DNA of 64,000 bases from Oscillospiraceae bacterium (GTDB taxonomy: Bacteria; Bacillota; Clostridia; Oscillospirales; SIG627): positions 62,001-126,000 of the forward strand of contig JAYFRN010000007.1 of NCBI GenBank assembly GCA_034925865.1, written 5' to 3'. The position numbers and the translations under genes are program-made. The notes beneath the pieces are model-generated. The model ran no database searches and was not told the DNA's origin. It worked only from the letters and a program-made list of their open reading frames with translations. This document shows, piece by piece, positions 1 to 8,540 of this stretch. The first letter of the stretch is position 1, and each line of letters opens with the position of its first letter.

Positions 1-951
1 GTGGCCGACGGAAGAAGGATCATATCCAGCGTCGTGCTGTCGCAGATAGACATTCATAAAAAATATGGCGGCGTTGTGCCGGAAATTGCCTCCCGTGCTC
101 ACACCGAGGCTGTTTCCGGTCTTGTTTCGGACGCTTTGGAACAGGCCGGAGCGACATTTGCGGATATTGAAGCCGTCGCCGCAACCGCTCAGCCGGGCCT
201 TATCGGCGCGCTGTTGGTCGGAATGAACTTCGGAAAGGCTCTGGCGTATTCCGCGGGCAAGCCGTTCATTCCGGTCAATCATATAAGAGGTCACATCGCC
301 GCGTCATATCTTGCGTTTCCTTCGCTTGAGCCGCCTTTTCTGGCGCTCGTCTTGTCCGGAGGGCACACATCGATGATCAAGGTCGCGGACTATACGCGTT
401 TTGAGGTGATCGGTCACACGCGCGACGACGCGGCCGGCGAAGCCTTCGACAAGGTGGCGCGCGTTATGGGGATGCCTTATCCCGGAGGGAAGGAAATGGA
501 CTCCGCCGCGTCGCTCGGCACTCCCGGAAAATATTCTTTTCCGTCTCCCGCGGTCAAAGATTCTCCGTTTGAATTCTCGTTTTCGGGTCTTAAAACCGCC
601 GTCATCAACCGCCTGAACAACGATGCCCAGCGAAAGATTCCCATACAGGTTCCGGATATCGCACGTTCGTTTACAGACTCCGTTGTTTCGGCTTTAGTAT
701 CTCGCTCGGAAAACGCGTTCAGATATACCGGATGCGGCACGCTCGTGCTGTGCGGCGGCGTATCCGCCAACAGCCATATACGATCCGCCTTCGCCTCTCT
801 CGCGCAGAGAAAAGGTCTCCGTCTCTGCGTCCCTCCCGTATCGCTGTGCGGAGATAACGCCGCGATGATCGGAGCACAGGCCTACTATGAATTTCTCGCC
901 GGAAATGTCGGCTCGATTTCCTCAAACGCGTCCGCTGATGCCGAAATATGA
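1..951 (+). CDS. tsaD: TsaD, tRNA N6-threonylcarbamoyladenosine transferase (5' truncated by window edge)
   Basis: TsaD transfers the threonylcarbamoyl group from TC-AMP to A37 of ANN-decoding tRNAs, acting with TsaB and TsaE in the cytoplasm. The visible 316 residues contain the ASKHA-fold signatures: VVPEIASRAH near the start, the metal-binding HIRGH, LVLSGGHT, the GEAFDKVAR segment and a C-terminal CGDNAAMI. The family is usually about 335-345 residues and begins with an ILGIETSCDET motif. That motif is missing, so the first base is inside the gene and the GTG at position 1 is an internal valine codon, not a start. The 3' end is intact. rex follows after about 290 bp on the same strand. 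Confidence 0.95.
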   Translation: MADGRRIISSVVLSQIDIHKKYGGVVPEIASRAHTEAVSGLVSDALEQAGATFADIEAVAATAQPGLIGALLVGMNFGKALAYSAGKPFIPVNHIRGHIAASYLAFPSLEPPFLALVLSGGHTSMIKVADYTRFEVIGHTRDDAAGEAFDKVARVMGMPYPGGKEMDSAASLGTPGKYSFPSPAVKDSPFEFSFSGLKTAVINRLNNDAQRKIPIQVPDIARSFTDSVVSALVSRSENAFRYTGCGTLVLCGGVSANSHIRSAFASLAQRKGLRLCVPPVSLCGDNAAMIGAQAYYEFLAGNVGSISSNASADAEI

Positions 952-1241
952 TAAAATCAGCCAGGCTTTACAACGGGATAAAACCGTTCCAATTTACAAT
1001 AAACGTTCAATAAAAAACACACCTTCGGCAAAAAAGTTTTCCACAGCCTGTGGAAAAGCCTGTTGAGTACGCGCTTCTATCGTGACTTTTCGATTAAAAA
1101 TCGCCATTCTGATGAATTAAGCCTGTGGAAAACCATGTGGTAATTGTGGAAAGGTTATACAGCAGGCTTAAAATAAAGGTTTACAAATATACCCGCCGGA
1201 CTTATGCGGATATCAGACAAGCATAAAAGTAAGGTGCCAAA
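952..1241. promoter_or_regulatory. tsaD-rex intergenic region with a cluster of DnaA-box-like TGTGGAAAA sites
   Basis: No gene is visible in this 290-bp gap. It carries TTTTCCACA at 1037-1045 facing TGTGGAAAA at 1049-1057, a third copy at 1124-1132, and a one-mismatch copy (TGTGGAAAG) at 1145-1153. These are one base away from the classical DnaA box TTATCCACA. The first pair also forms a short palindrome. The rex ribosome site AAGGTG lies at about 1231. Whether DnaA binds here is inference. Confidence 0.45.
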
Positions 1242-1958
1242 ATGATGAATAATACCGAAAAACCGGCCGTTTTGCCCGATATCTCTGACACCGGCGTGAA
1301 AACGGCAAAAAAAAGCATTTCCCCGGCGGTGATCCGCCGTCTTCCGCGTTATTACCGTTATCTCGGAGAGCTTTTAAAAAACGGAATAACAAGAATTTCA
1401 TCGCGTGAGTTATCAGAGAGAATGAGCGTGACCGCAAGTCAGATACGTCAGGATCTCAACTGTTTCGGCGGCTTCGGAAAATACGGCTACGGATATGATG
1501 TGGCGCTGCTGCATGAAGCGATCGCGGAGATTCTCGGCATAAAGAATGCGTATTCAGCCGTAATAATCGGCGCGGGAAAATTAGGCAACGCGCTGGCCAA
1601 CCATTCGCTGTTTTCAAAGAGCGGGGTCAAGGTCATTGCGTTGTTTGACGTCAACCCGGAGATAATCGGCAGATCGGTTGCCGGTGTCGATGTGCTACCG
1701 ATGGATTCGCTCGAAAGCTTCTGCCGCGGCAAGAAAATAAATCTGGCGGTTCTTACGCTGCCTAAATCCGAAACCCAGGCGGCGGCCGTCCGGCTCGCGA
1801 AGCTCGGGATATACGGATTTTGGAATTTTGCGAACATGGAGCTGGCTCTTCCAGATTATCCGGATGTCAGGATAGAAAACGTTCATATAGGCGATTCGCT
1901 GATGCGCCTGTGTTATGCCATGGCAAACGGAGAAAAGGGCGAGATAATAGAAAATTAG
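1242..1958 (+). CDS. rex: Redox-sensing transcriptional repressor Rex
   Basis: Rex is a dimeric cytoplasmic repressor that senses the NADH/NAD+ ratio and releases DNA when NADH binds. It typically controls fermentation and respiration genes. The 238-residue protein has an N-terminal winged helix (about residues 26-75, with the ASQIRQDLNCFGGFGKYGYGY recognition segment partly visible) followed by a Rossmann domain. The nucleotide motif is G-A-G-K-L-G at about 110-115. The C-terminal helix for domain swapping ends in LMRLCYAM. The start at 1242 has AAGGTG about 6 bp upstream; the adjacent ATG at 1245 is an alternative. The N-terminal extension of about 25 residues before the HTH is longer than in most Rex proteins. 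The DUF6062 gene follows 10 bp downstream, suggesting cotranscription. Confidence 0.95.
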   Translation: MMNNTEKPAVLPDISDTGVKTAKKSISPAVIRRLPRYYRYLGELLKNGITRISSRELSERMSVTASQIRQDLNCFGGFGKYGYGYDVALLHEAIAEILGIKNAYSAVIIGAGKLGNALANHSLFSKSGVKVIALFDVNPEIIGRSVAGVDVLPMDSLESFCRGKKINLAVLTLPKSETQAAAVRLAKLGIYGFWNFANMELALPDYPDVRIENVHIGDSLMRLCYAMANGEKGEIIEN

Positions 1959-1968
1959 AGGATATTCC

Positions 1969-2667
1969 ATGGAAAAGATATATACAATACCCGTAAACGA
2001 AGCCTTTGAGATATCAGACGGATGTCCTTTCTGCAGGATGTATGAAAAGCTTGAGTCAAGCGAGATTGAGCTCATTCTCGGCGCTTCGCTGATGGAGCCG
2101 GACATAAGAACAAAAACAAACAAGCTGGGCTTTTGCCGGAAGCATTATGATCAAATGCTTTCCGGTAAAAACAGGCTTGGTCTGGCGCTCATGCTGGACA
2201 GCCATCTTGATTGTGTACGCGAAGCGGTTCTCTTCAAGTCCTTTTTGGGTCTGATACGCGAGAATACGGAAAAAATTGCCGATAACGCAAAAGCGATCGC
2301 GGATTCATGCTATATATGCGGTAAAATTGATATGCATCTTACAAAAATGTTTGAAACCTCGATGCTTTTATGGGACGCCGACCCGGATTTCCGGAAAAAA
2401 TTCGATGCCCAGCCGTTTTTCTGCATCCCACATTATTCGCAAATGATGCGGATATCAAAAGCATATATATCAAAAAAGAAGCTTCCGGATTTCGCGGCGG
2501 CCGCTCAGCATATTCAGAGTGTTTATATCGGAGAGCTGGAGAAAGACATTGACTGGTTCTGCAAAAAGTTTGATTACCGTTTTAAGGACGAACCGTGGAA
2601 CAACAGCCGAGATGCCGTTGAACGCGCGGCGTCATTCCTTTCAGGAAAGGCCGGCGCATTAAAATGA
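1969..2667 (+). CDS. DUF6062 family protein with paired Cys/His metal-site signatures
   Basis: This 232-residue soluble protein matches what I know of the clostridial DUF6062 family, whose function is unknown. The sequence shows the same pattern twice: C19-x2-C22 with C56-x2-H59, and C114-x2-C117 with C152-x2-H155. That strongly suggests two structurally equivalent zinc (or Fe-S) sites in a duplicated helical fold. No signal peptide or membrane segment is seen. It starts 10 bp after rex, and its stop overlaps the start of the 8-oxoguanine glycosylase gene (ATGA), so the three are probably one operon. The metal binding is inferred from the motif spacing. Confidence 0.75.
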   Translation: MEKIYTIPVNEAFEISDGCPFCRMYEKLESSEIELILGASLMEPDIRTKTNKLGFCRKHYDQMLSGKNRLGLALMLDSHLDCVREAVLFKSFLGLIRENTEKIADNAKAIADSCYICGKIDMHLTKMFETSMLLWDADPDFRKKFDAQPFFCIPHYSQMMRISKAYISKKKLPDFAAAAQHIQSVYIGELEKDIDWFCKKFDYRFKDEPWNNSRDAVERAASFLSGKAGALK

Positions 2668-3515
2668 TATCCCGGCAATATATATACGACATAGCTCCTC
2701 TTGAGGATTTCGATATCAGGCTGATTTTTGAATGCGGACAGTCTTTCCGCTTTTTCCCCGCCGAAAGAGACGGCAGACAAGGATATGAGGGCGTCGCCGC
2801 AGGCAGCTTTATACGCGCGGAAAAAGCGCGTGACGGCTGTATCCGTGTTGTCAGCGACGCCGGAAAACAATTTATCGACGAATATTTCGATATGAGCACG
2901 GACTATTCATGTGTCCGCAGCGATATACTTGCTCACAGCATGCAAAACGCGGCGCTTTACGACACAATGACCCGTGCCATGAAGGCCGGAACCGGCATAC
3001 GAATACTGCATCAGGAGCCGTTTGAAACGCTTATCAGCTTTATCACTTCGCAAAATAACAACATCCCGCGCATACGCTCGCTCATCGCCCGCCTTTGCCG
3101 CGAGCTTGGAAACGGCTTCGAGTCGCCATATGGCGAGACTGTTTATGCCTTTCCGACAGCGGAGGCAGTGGCTTCAGCAGGTGAAAAGGCGCTTTTGGAT
3201 ATGAAATTCGGATTCAGAGCAAAATACATCGCCCGCTGTGCCGAAACCGTTGCTTCCGGGCGGTTTGACTTATCATCCGTCAGCGGGCTGAGGGACGATG
3301 AAGCGCGCATGGAGCTTATGACGCTTTATGGCGTTGGACCGAAGGTTGCGAACTGCGTATTGTTATTCGGATACGCGCGGAAGGATATGTTCCCGGTCGA
3401 TGTGTGGATAAAACGCGCAATAAATACCCGGTTTGGCGGAACGCTTCCGGATTTCGGAGCATATGCGGGAATTGCGCAGCAATACATATTCAACAATGAA
3501 AGAAACGAGATTTAA
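2664..3515 (+). CDS. 8-oxoguanine DNA glycosylase/AP lyase (OGG1-like HhH-GPD)
   Basis: The enzyme excises 8-oxoG from DNA and nicks the abasic site through a lysine Schiff base. The 283-residue protein has an N-terminal TBP-like domain (about 1-115, with GQSFRF, typical of OGG proteins) and an HhH-GPD domain. In the hairpin LYGVGPKVANC, K227 aligns with the OGG1 catalytic lysine. The downstream PVDVWI supplies the conserved Asp (D246). SFITSQNNNIPRI is the usual OGG core helix. The start overlaps the preceding stop by 4 bp, indicating translational coupling, and a zinc-ribbon gene begins 1 bp after its stop. Confidence 0.92.
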   Translation: MISRQYIYDIAPLEDFDIRLIFECGQSFRFFPAERDGRQGYEGVAAGSFIRAEKARDGCIRVVSDAGKQFIDEYFDMSTDYSCVRSDILAHSMQNAALYDTMTRAMKAGTGIRILHQEPFETLISFITSQNNNIPRIRSLIARLCRELGNGFESPYGETVYAFPTAEAVASAGEKALLDMKFGFRAKYIARCAETVASGRFDLSSVSGLRDDEARMELMTLYGVGPKVANCVLLFGYARKDMFPVDVWIKRAINTRFGGTLPDFGAYAGIAQQYIFNNERNEI

Positions 3516-3516
3516 A

Positions 3517-4404
3517 ATGAGCGCAAGCGAAATAACGATCGCGTTCCGATGCGGAGCATGCGGAATGACTACAATTGAAAAGCTTAATATTTTTGAGCTT
3601 TCAGGAGGGCGTAAAATATTCAAATGCGACTGCGGTCAAAGCACTCTGGCAATAGAAACAGCCTCTGACAACAAGCTGAGGATTACCGCGCCTTGCATCG
3701 TATGTGAAAATCCGCACAGATTCACGGTCGCGCCATCTCTTGTTTTCGGTAAAGAACTGTTCCTGCTGCAGTGCCCGTATACGGGCGTCGATGTCGTGTT
3801 TGTCGGAGAAAAAAAGCAGGTTGAAAAGGCGCTTGACATATCCGACAAGCTGCTTCAGACCCTGATAGACGAAAACTTTGACGACGGGCTCAGCACAGAA
3901 GATGAGGCCGATGACATTGACGGCGACGAAGACGGCGACGAAGACGGCGATGACAACGATTATGAAAATGAAGACGAAGATGACCTTGATTTTGACGACG
4001 ACGCCTTTGACGACGAATGCGAAAAAAGGCGGGGGTCTCTGAACGAGCAAAAAAACGGTATCGGAGAGAATCATAATTGCAATTGCAATCATGATTTTAA
4101 TAATAATAATAACCGCGAAGCCGGGGAAATAAAAGCGGAAGAAGGCAAAAAGCCGAAAGCGCCGCATGACATTTCCGAATGCGATAATCCCGTGATTACC
4201 GGCGAAGTTATGTATCTTTTGCGGGACATGGTGACCGACGGCGCGCTCAGGTGCTCGTGCGGCGGTAAAAAACTTGCCATCGGCATCGGATATGACAGCC
4301 TTGTCATATCCTGCCCCTCCTGCGGCAGGATGAAAAAGCTCTTTACACGTTCCGAAAGCGATCGCGCGAAAGTGGAAGAGCTTGACAGCCTCACCCTTGA
4401 ATAG
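3517..4404 (+). CDS. Zinc-ribbon protein with acidic low-complexity linker, unknown function
   Basis: Not recognised by name. The predicted 295-residue protein has an N-terminal ribbon (C12-x2-C15, C37-x-C39), a middle CxxC (about 60-63), a very acidic linker (about 127-170, mainly Asp/Glu), an Asn/Cys/His-rich run (about 185-200) and a C-terminal ribbon (C246-x-C248, C266-x2-C269). I chose the ATG at 3517 because it directly follows the previous stop (TAA ends at 3515). Upstream in-frame starts back to 3433 would overlap the glycosylase gene. The acidic linker and Asn run look like slippage-prone, fast-evolving sequence. The position suggests cotranscription with rex, DUF6062 and the glycosylase gene. 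Confidence 0.75.
   Translation: MSASEITIAFRCGACGMTTIEKLNIFELSGGRKIFKCDCGQSTLAIETASDNKLRITAPCIVCENPHRFTVAPSLVFGKELFLLQCPYTGVDVVFVGEKKQVEKALDISDKLLQTLIDENFDDGLSTEDEADDIDGDEDGDEDGDDNDYENEDEDDLDFDDDAFDDECEKRRGSLNEQKNGIGENHNCNCNHDFNNNNNREAGEIKAEEGKKPKAPHDISECDNPVITGEVMYLLRDMVTDGALRCSCGGKKLAIGIGYDSLVISCPSCGRMKKLFTRSESDRAKVEELDSLTLE
4069..4096. repeat. 28-bp near-perfect palindrome inside a coding region
   Basis: The two halves are reverse complements except for one base pair. The centre contains AATTGCAATTGCAATC (4075-4090), which occurs identically at 50400-50415 inside crcB. In this gene it encodes Asn-Cys-Asn-Cys-Asn. Confidence 0.7.
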
Positions 4405-4517
4405 AAATATTGTAAATGCGGACGGCGCAGGGCTTGACTAATCAGCAAAATGACCGAAAAAGGCTCCGCCTATTATTAAACTTAGTCTATATTTTTAAGC
4501 AAAAAACACAAAATCCC

Positions 4518-4546
4518 TTGACTTTTATATGCAAAAATGATAAAGT
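4518..4546 (+). promoter_or_regulatory. Candidate sigma-A promoter for the DegT aminotransferase gene
   Basis: TTGACT (4518-4523), a 17-bp spacer, and TAAAGT (4541-4546). The -10 box is only a 4/6 match. The gene starts 87 bp downstream. A short ORF across this stretch is not convincing as a gene. Confidence 0.5.
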
Positions 4547-4632
4547 AAACAATGAAGATGAAATGTTTTATGCTTGCTTCGCGCCAAAAGGGGCGACTGA
4601 GCAGGTAAATAACGATACATAAGGAGTAAGTT

Positions 4633-5952
4633 ATGTCTAAACTTGCATTATTGGGCGGAGAAAAAGCCGTCAAGCACAGCACAGGCGAAGTTGCCACACT
4701 CCCTCTTGTTCCGGAAAAGGCATATGTAACCGTTGAACGTTTGATGAGAGCCGGAGAAATCTCAACTTCTCCGATAGTAGGACAATTTGAAAAGAGATTT
4801 TGCGATTTCATTGGCGTAAAATATGGTATATGCGTTCCCAACGGAACTACCTCCATTCAGGCAGGTCTTTTTGCGGTCGGCGTCGGCCCCGGAGATGAGG
4901 TAATCGTTCCTTCGTTTACTTTCTGGGCGTCGGTCGGTCCCGTCGTTGTCAACAACGCCACCCCGATATTTGCGGAGGTTGATTATGACTCTCATAACCT
5001 TACCGCGGAAACAATCGAGCCCCATATCACCTCTAAAACAAAAGCTATCGTGGTCGTCCACGTCTGGGGCACCCCGGTAGATTTGGATCCGATCCTGGCT
5101 CTCGCGAAAAAGTATAACCTCAAAATCGTTGAAGACTGCTCTCACGCTCACGGCGCAATGTACAAGGGCAAAAAGGTCGGCTCTATCGGAGACGTAGGAT
5201 GCTTCTCAATGCAGGGCTCAAAGACTCTTGCCGCCGGAGAAGCCGGAATAATGGTCACCAACAATATCAGTTATTATGAAAGGGCCTGCGCTCTCGGTTC
5301 TTACGAAAGACTTTCCGCCCTCCCCGCCGATTCTGCGTACAGACAGTATTCTCTGACCGGATTCGGTTATAAGCATCGCGTTCATCCGCTTGCAATCGCC
5401 ATCGCGGACGCACAGCTCGACAATCTTGCGGAAGTCAACGCACTCCGCAATAAGAACGCCGCTTATCTTGAAAAGCTCATATCTGATCTGTCTTATATCA
5501 CAGTTCAGAAGGTTCCTCAGGGTGCCGAACGTCTTTATGCATATCATTATGTCCGTTACAACCCCGAAGAACTTGAAGGGCTAAACCTCAACACCGTTCT
5601 GAGTGCCGCCGCCGCCGAAGGCGTCAGCTGCGGTTCCTGCGGATACGGTCACTTGCATACCGCTCCGCTTTATACCGGAGACGGAATCTGGGGCGGACGC
5701 AATCCGATATATCCGGAAGGATGCACATATAAAAAAGGTCAGCCGCTTCCCGTTACTGAAAAGCTCGCCGATCGCGCATTTATGCTCGCTCCCCGCTTTG
5801 AAAAGGAATGCAAGGAACACCTTGAGCAGTATTCGGAAGCATATCACAAGATTCTCGCAAATGTTGATGACCTCGTCAAATACGAAGAGGACAATAACCT
5901 TCGCGAAGTAAAGATAAAGAACGCCGGCAGAAGCGTTAATATGTATAAATAA
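4633..5952 (+). CDS. DegT/DnrJ/EryC1/StrS family PLP-dependent aminotransferase
   Basis: Family members are PLP enzymes, usually aminating nucleotide-linked keto-sugars or related substrates (AHBA synthase is a relative). The 439-residue protein has the fold type I core. NGTTSIQAGL is the phosphate-binding turn, and D168 in VEDCSHAHG contacts the pyridine nitrogen. K197 in SMQGSKTLAAGEAG is the Schiff-base lysine. AAGGAG at about 4621 supports the ATG at 4633. A promoter lies upstream and a strong terminator directly downstream, so it is a single-gene unit. No sugar-nucleotide genes flank it, so the substrate is unknown. Confidence 0.88.
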   Translation: MSKLALLGGEKAVKHSTGEVATLPLVPEKAYVTVERLMRAGEISTSPIVGQFEKRFCDFIGVKYGICVPNGTTSIQAGLFAVGVGPGDEVIVPSFTFWASVGPVVVNNATPIFAEVDYDSHNLTAETIEPHITSKTKAIVVVHVWGTPVDLDPILALAKKYNLKIVEDCSHAHGAMYKGKKVGSIGDVGCFSMQGSKTLAAGEAGIMVTNNISYYERACALGSYERLSALPADSAYRQYSLTGFGYKHRVHPLAIAIADAQLDNLAEVNALRNKNAAYLEKLISDLSYITVQKVPQGAERLYAYHYVRYNPEELEGLNLNTVLSAAAAEGVSCGSCGYGHLHTAPLYTGDGIWGGRNPIYPEGCTYKKGQPLPVTEKLADRAFMLAPRFEKECKEHLEQYSEAYHKILANVDDLVKYEEDNNLREVKIKNAGRSVNMYK

Positions 5953-5971
5953 CCGCAAAACACAATGATTT

Positions 5972-6005
5972 AATTCCACCGCCTTAATCCGGCGGTGGAA
6001 TTTTT
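5972..6005 (+). terminator. Rho-independent terminator after the DegT gene
   Basis: Perfect 12-bp stem (5972-5983 with 5991-6002), 7-nt loop, followed by T residues. Confidence 0.9.
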
Positions 6006-6085
6006 GAAAAATATGTAGGAGCGACCATTGGCCGTCCGAATTAATAAAATGAATTTTTATTAATCCCGCCTCAAAGGATAAATAT

Positions 6086-7033
6086 ATGAAATCGCCGTTT
6101 CCTCATTCCGCCGGATTTAAGCGTTATTACACCGAAGACTATTATTTTAAATCGGTTTTCGGTGAAAAAACCGCGCGCCTTCCCATAGACGCGGGCTTCA
6201 CCTGCCCGAACATCGACGGCACGAAGGGCATAGGCGGATGTATATACTGCTCCGGACGTGGCAGCGGCGACTTTTCCGCGGAAAGCGCGTTTTCCGTTAC
6301 GGAACAACTTGCTCAGATGCGTGAGGCGCGTTCGTCCAAATGGGAAGTCAAAAATTATATCGCCTATTTTCAGGCACATACGAATACCTACGCGCCGCCC
6401 GAAAAGCTCAGAGCACTGTTTGATGAAGCGCTTACATTTCCCGGAGTTTGCGGAATATACATTGCAACGCGCCCGGATTGCCTTGACGGCGGCATAATTT
6501 CTCTGCTCGGGGAATACAGCGAAAAGACAAAGCTCTCGGTAGAGCTCGGGCTTCAAACCTGCAATGACGTTACAGCCGGAATTATAAACAGATGCCACAC
6601 TTATTCGGATTTTCTGTGCGGCTATCAGGCGCTTAAGGATGTGGGAATCCGCGTATGCGTCCATATAATAAACGGCCTGCCAGGTGAGAATAAAGACGAT
6701 ATGCTGTATACCGTCAGAGAAACCGCTAAGTTAAGACCCGATGGCATAAAAATACACCTGCTTCATATTTTACGCGGAACCGCCGCGGAAGATATGCTGC
6801 GGGAAGGGAAGATCATTCCGCTTACGCTCGACGAATATGTGGATATCGTCTGCGACCAGCTTGCAATCCTGCCGCCGGATACTGTGATAGAACGAATCAC
6901 CGGTGATGGAAAAAAGAATGACCTTGTGGCTCCGCTCTGGAGCCTTAAAAAGTTCGTCGTTTTAAATTCCATCGACAAAGAAATGCTCCGCCGCGACAGC
7001 TTTCAAGGCATAAAATATTATCCCGGAGAATAA
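6086..7033 (+). CDS. TIGR01212-family (YhcC-like) radical SAM protein
   Basis: A cytoplasmic radical SAM enzyme of the YhcC/TIGR01212 family. Its exact reaction is not firmly established, though tRNA- or Fe-S-related roles have been proposed for relatives. The 315 residues include the family cluster motif FTCPNIDGTKGIGGCIYC (C40, C52, C55). This has the long first spacing typical of the family rather than plain CxxxCxxC. A YFQAHTNTYAP segment and a C-terminal region with HLLHILRGTA also match. The ribosome site AAAGGA precedes the ATG. mgtC follows after 4 bp, so the two are likely cotranscribed. Confidence 0.9.
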   Translation: MKSPFPHSAGFKRYYTEDYYFKSVFGEKTARLPIDAGFTCPNIDGTKGIGGCIYCSGRGSGDFSAESAFSVTEQLAQMREARSSKWEVKNYIAYFQAHTNTYAPPEKLRALFDEALTFPGVCGIYIATRPDCLDGGIISLLGEYSEKTKLSVELGLQTCNDVTAGIINRCHTYSDFLCGYQALKDVGIRVCVHIINGLPGENKDDMLYTVRETAKLRPDGIKIHLLHILRGTAAEDMLREGKIIPLTLDEYVDIVCDQLAILPPDTVIERITGDGKKNDLVAPLWSLKKFVVLNSIDKEMLRRDSFQGIKYYPGE

Positions 7034-7037
7034 AAAT

Positions 7038-7742
7038 ATGAATATTATAACTGATTTTATAAAGGGATTGAGCGAATTGAATGTTTTGACAATTATAATC
7101 AGGTCGCTTCTTGCCGTTACATGCGGAGCGGCGATCGGAATAGAGCGTGAAATAAAAAGGCGCGCCGCCGGTCTGCGGACTCATATGCTCGTGTGCCTCG
7201 GCGCAGCCATGGTAATGATGACAAACGAATATATCGTGACCGCTTTCGGCTCGGGCGATCCGACGCGTATGGCGGCGCAGGTCGTCAGTGGTATCGGCTT
7301 TCTTGGCGCCGGAACGATAATAGTGACAGGCTCAACTCATATACGTGGTCTCACTACGGCAGCCGGAATGTGGGCCGCCGCGTCGGTCGGGCTCGCGGTA
7401 GGCTCCGGGTTTTATTCCGGCGCCCTTATCGGCACGCTTATAATAACCATCATTCTCACGCTGCTCCAGCGCGCAGACCGTTATTTCTCCAACAAGAGCA
7501 CATACTGTGATATATATATCGAGCTTAAAGACAGAGTTCCTCTCAGCTCATTTTTAACGGAAACAGAATCAAACGGAATGATAATAATCAGCTTTGACAA
7601 AAAGCAGCATCCGATCATATGCGACGGCAAGCCTTCCTTTATTGCGACAATTCACTGCAAAGGCACAAAATCATCGGATATACCGATAAAGGTTTCCTCC
7701 TTCGACAGCGTAGAATATGCCATCGGTATCGGAATGCAGTAA
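7038..7742 (+). CDS. mgtC: MgtC/SapB family membrane protein
   Basis: The 234-residue inner-membrane protein has four or so hydrophobic segments in residues 15-155 and a soluble C-terminal domain. The family signature GAAIGIEREIKRRAAGLRTH is at about 33-52, and the conserved VVSGIGFLGAG follows. MgtC proteins help cells cope with low Mg2+ and, in pathogens, modulate ATP synthase and phosphate uptake. Here the specific role is inference. The gene begins 4 bp after yhcC and is followed by a strong terminator. Confidence 0.9.
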   Translation: MNIITDFIKGLSELNVLTIIIRSLLAVTCGAAIGIEREIKRRAAGLRTHMLVCLGAAMVMMTNEYIVTAFGSGDPTRMAAQVVSGIGFLGAGTIIVTGSTHIRGLTTAAGMWAAASVGLAVGSGFYSGALIGTLIITIILTLLQRADRYFSNKSTYCDIYIELKDRVPLSSFLTETESNGMIIISFDKKQHPIICDGKPSFIATIHCKGTKSSDIPIKVSSFDSVEYAIGIGMQ

Positions 7743-7768
7743 AACATAACCAAATAAAATAAAAATTC

Positions 7769-7806
7769 CCGGCGCGCCGTATAATCATGCGGCGCGCCGG
7801 ATTTTT
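7769..7806 (+). terminator. Terminator after mgtC
   Basis: Perfect 11-bp GC-rich stem CCGGCGCGCCG (7769-7779 with 7790-7800), 10-nt loop, then ATTTTT. Confidence 0.9.
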
Positions 7807-7960
7807 AAAACGTGGTAATAAAATAATTCAGGAAACTTTATATCGCAATAAAATGAGAAGCAAAGACTGCTTCCGGCAATAGATTATTAAAAGCGATGGT
7901 GCGAAAATTCGTGTTTTAAGAGGCTGTCTTTATTGCTTAGGAATAAAAAATTATACAGTT

Positions 7961-8001
7961 AAAGAAAAAAGGCTCTGGTACATGGAGCTTTCTCTCGTAA
8001 A
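7961..8001. repeat. Degenerate partial copy (A) of the dispersed palindromic repeat
   Basis: Only the central hairpin is recognisable: AAAGAAAAAAGGCTCTGGTA followed by CATGGAGCTTTCTCTCG. It lies between the convergent mgtC and acpP genes. Confidence 0.5.
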
Positions 8002-8019
8002 CGTGATATGCATTGCGAG

Positions 8020-8247
8020 TTATTTTTCGTTTGCTTCAATATATTCGGCTACGTTTTTCACGGTTTTAAGCTGAGGGACGTCTTCATCCGGAACGTTGAC
8101 GCCGAACTTCTCTTCAATAGCCATGAGCATTTCGACAATATCTAAACTGTCCGCGCCGAGATCCTCAATAATGTTGGTGTTGTCGGTTATTGTATTAACA
8201 TCAATTCTCAGCTGCTTGGCAAGCAGGTCTTTTATTTTTTCTATCAT
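8020..8247 (-). CDS. acpP: Acyl carrier protein
   Basis: A 75-residue acidic helical protein that carries acyl chains on a 4'-phosphopantetheine arm in fatty-acid synthesis. The attachment serine is S34 in GADSLDIVE. Length and the IIEDLGADSL core match bacterial AcpP. It is transcribed alone from a strong promoter about 60 bp upstream and is not next to other fab genes. Confidence 0.97.
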   Translation of the reverse strand: MIEKIKDLLAKQLRIDVNTITDNTNIIEDLGADSLDIVEMLMAIEEKFGVNVPDEDVPQLKTVKNVAEYIEANEK

Positions 8248-8303
8248 AAAAGTTCCGTTTCTCCGGCAGCAAAAAAGCCGGGTTCATAATTTATTTTCAG
8301 ATT

Positions 8304-8332
8304 ATTTTACATCTTTTCCGCAGCTTTGTCAA
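8304..8332 (-). promoter_or_regulatory. Promoter of acpP
   Basis: On the minus strand: TTGACA (8332-8327), 17-bp spacer, TAAAAT (8309-8304). Confidence 0.8.
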
Positions 8333-8540
8333 GAGCGAAAATACCGATGCGCATGGCGCAGGCTTGAGGTGTCAGCGGATGCACTTATAATCCGCTATAT
8401 AATTTATGCTGTATTCATCGTTTTATGTTATAAAACGGAAATTATTAAACGGCAATTATATAATGTCTGTTGAAGTTTTGCAGTTGAAAAATCGGCCAAA
8501 ACACTCCAAAATCATTTATTTTAGAGCTCAGTATCCATTG

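Noticed and set aside
3433..3516. N-terminal extension of the zinc-ribbon protein
   Set aside because: A TTG start at 3433 would overlap the glycosylase gene by more than 80 bp and has no ribosome site; 3517 fits the tight gene spacing.
4416..4622. 68-codon open frame before the DegT gene
   Set aside because: It spans the promoter and leader of the next gene, has no ribosome site, and the protein shows no family features.
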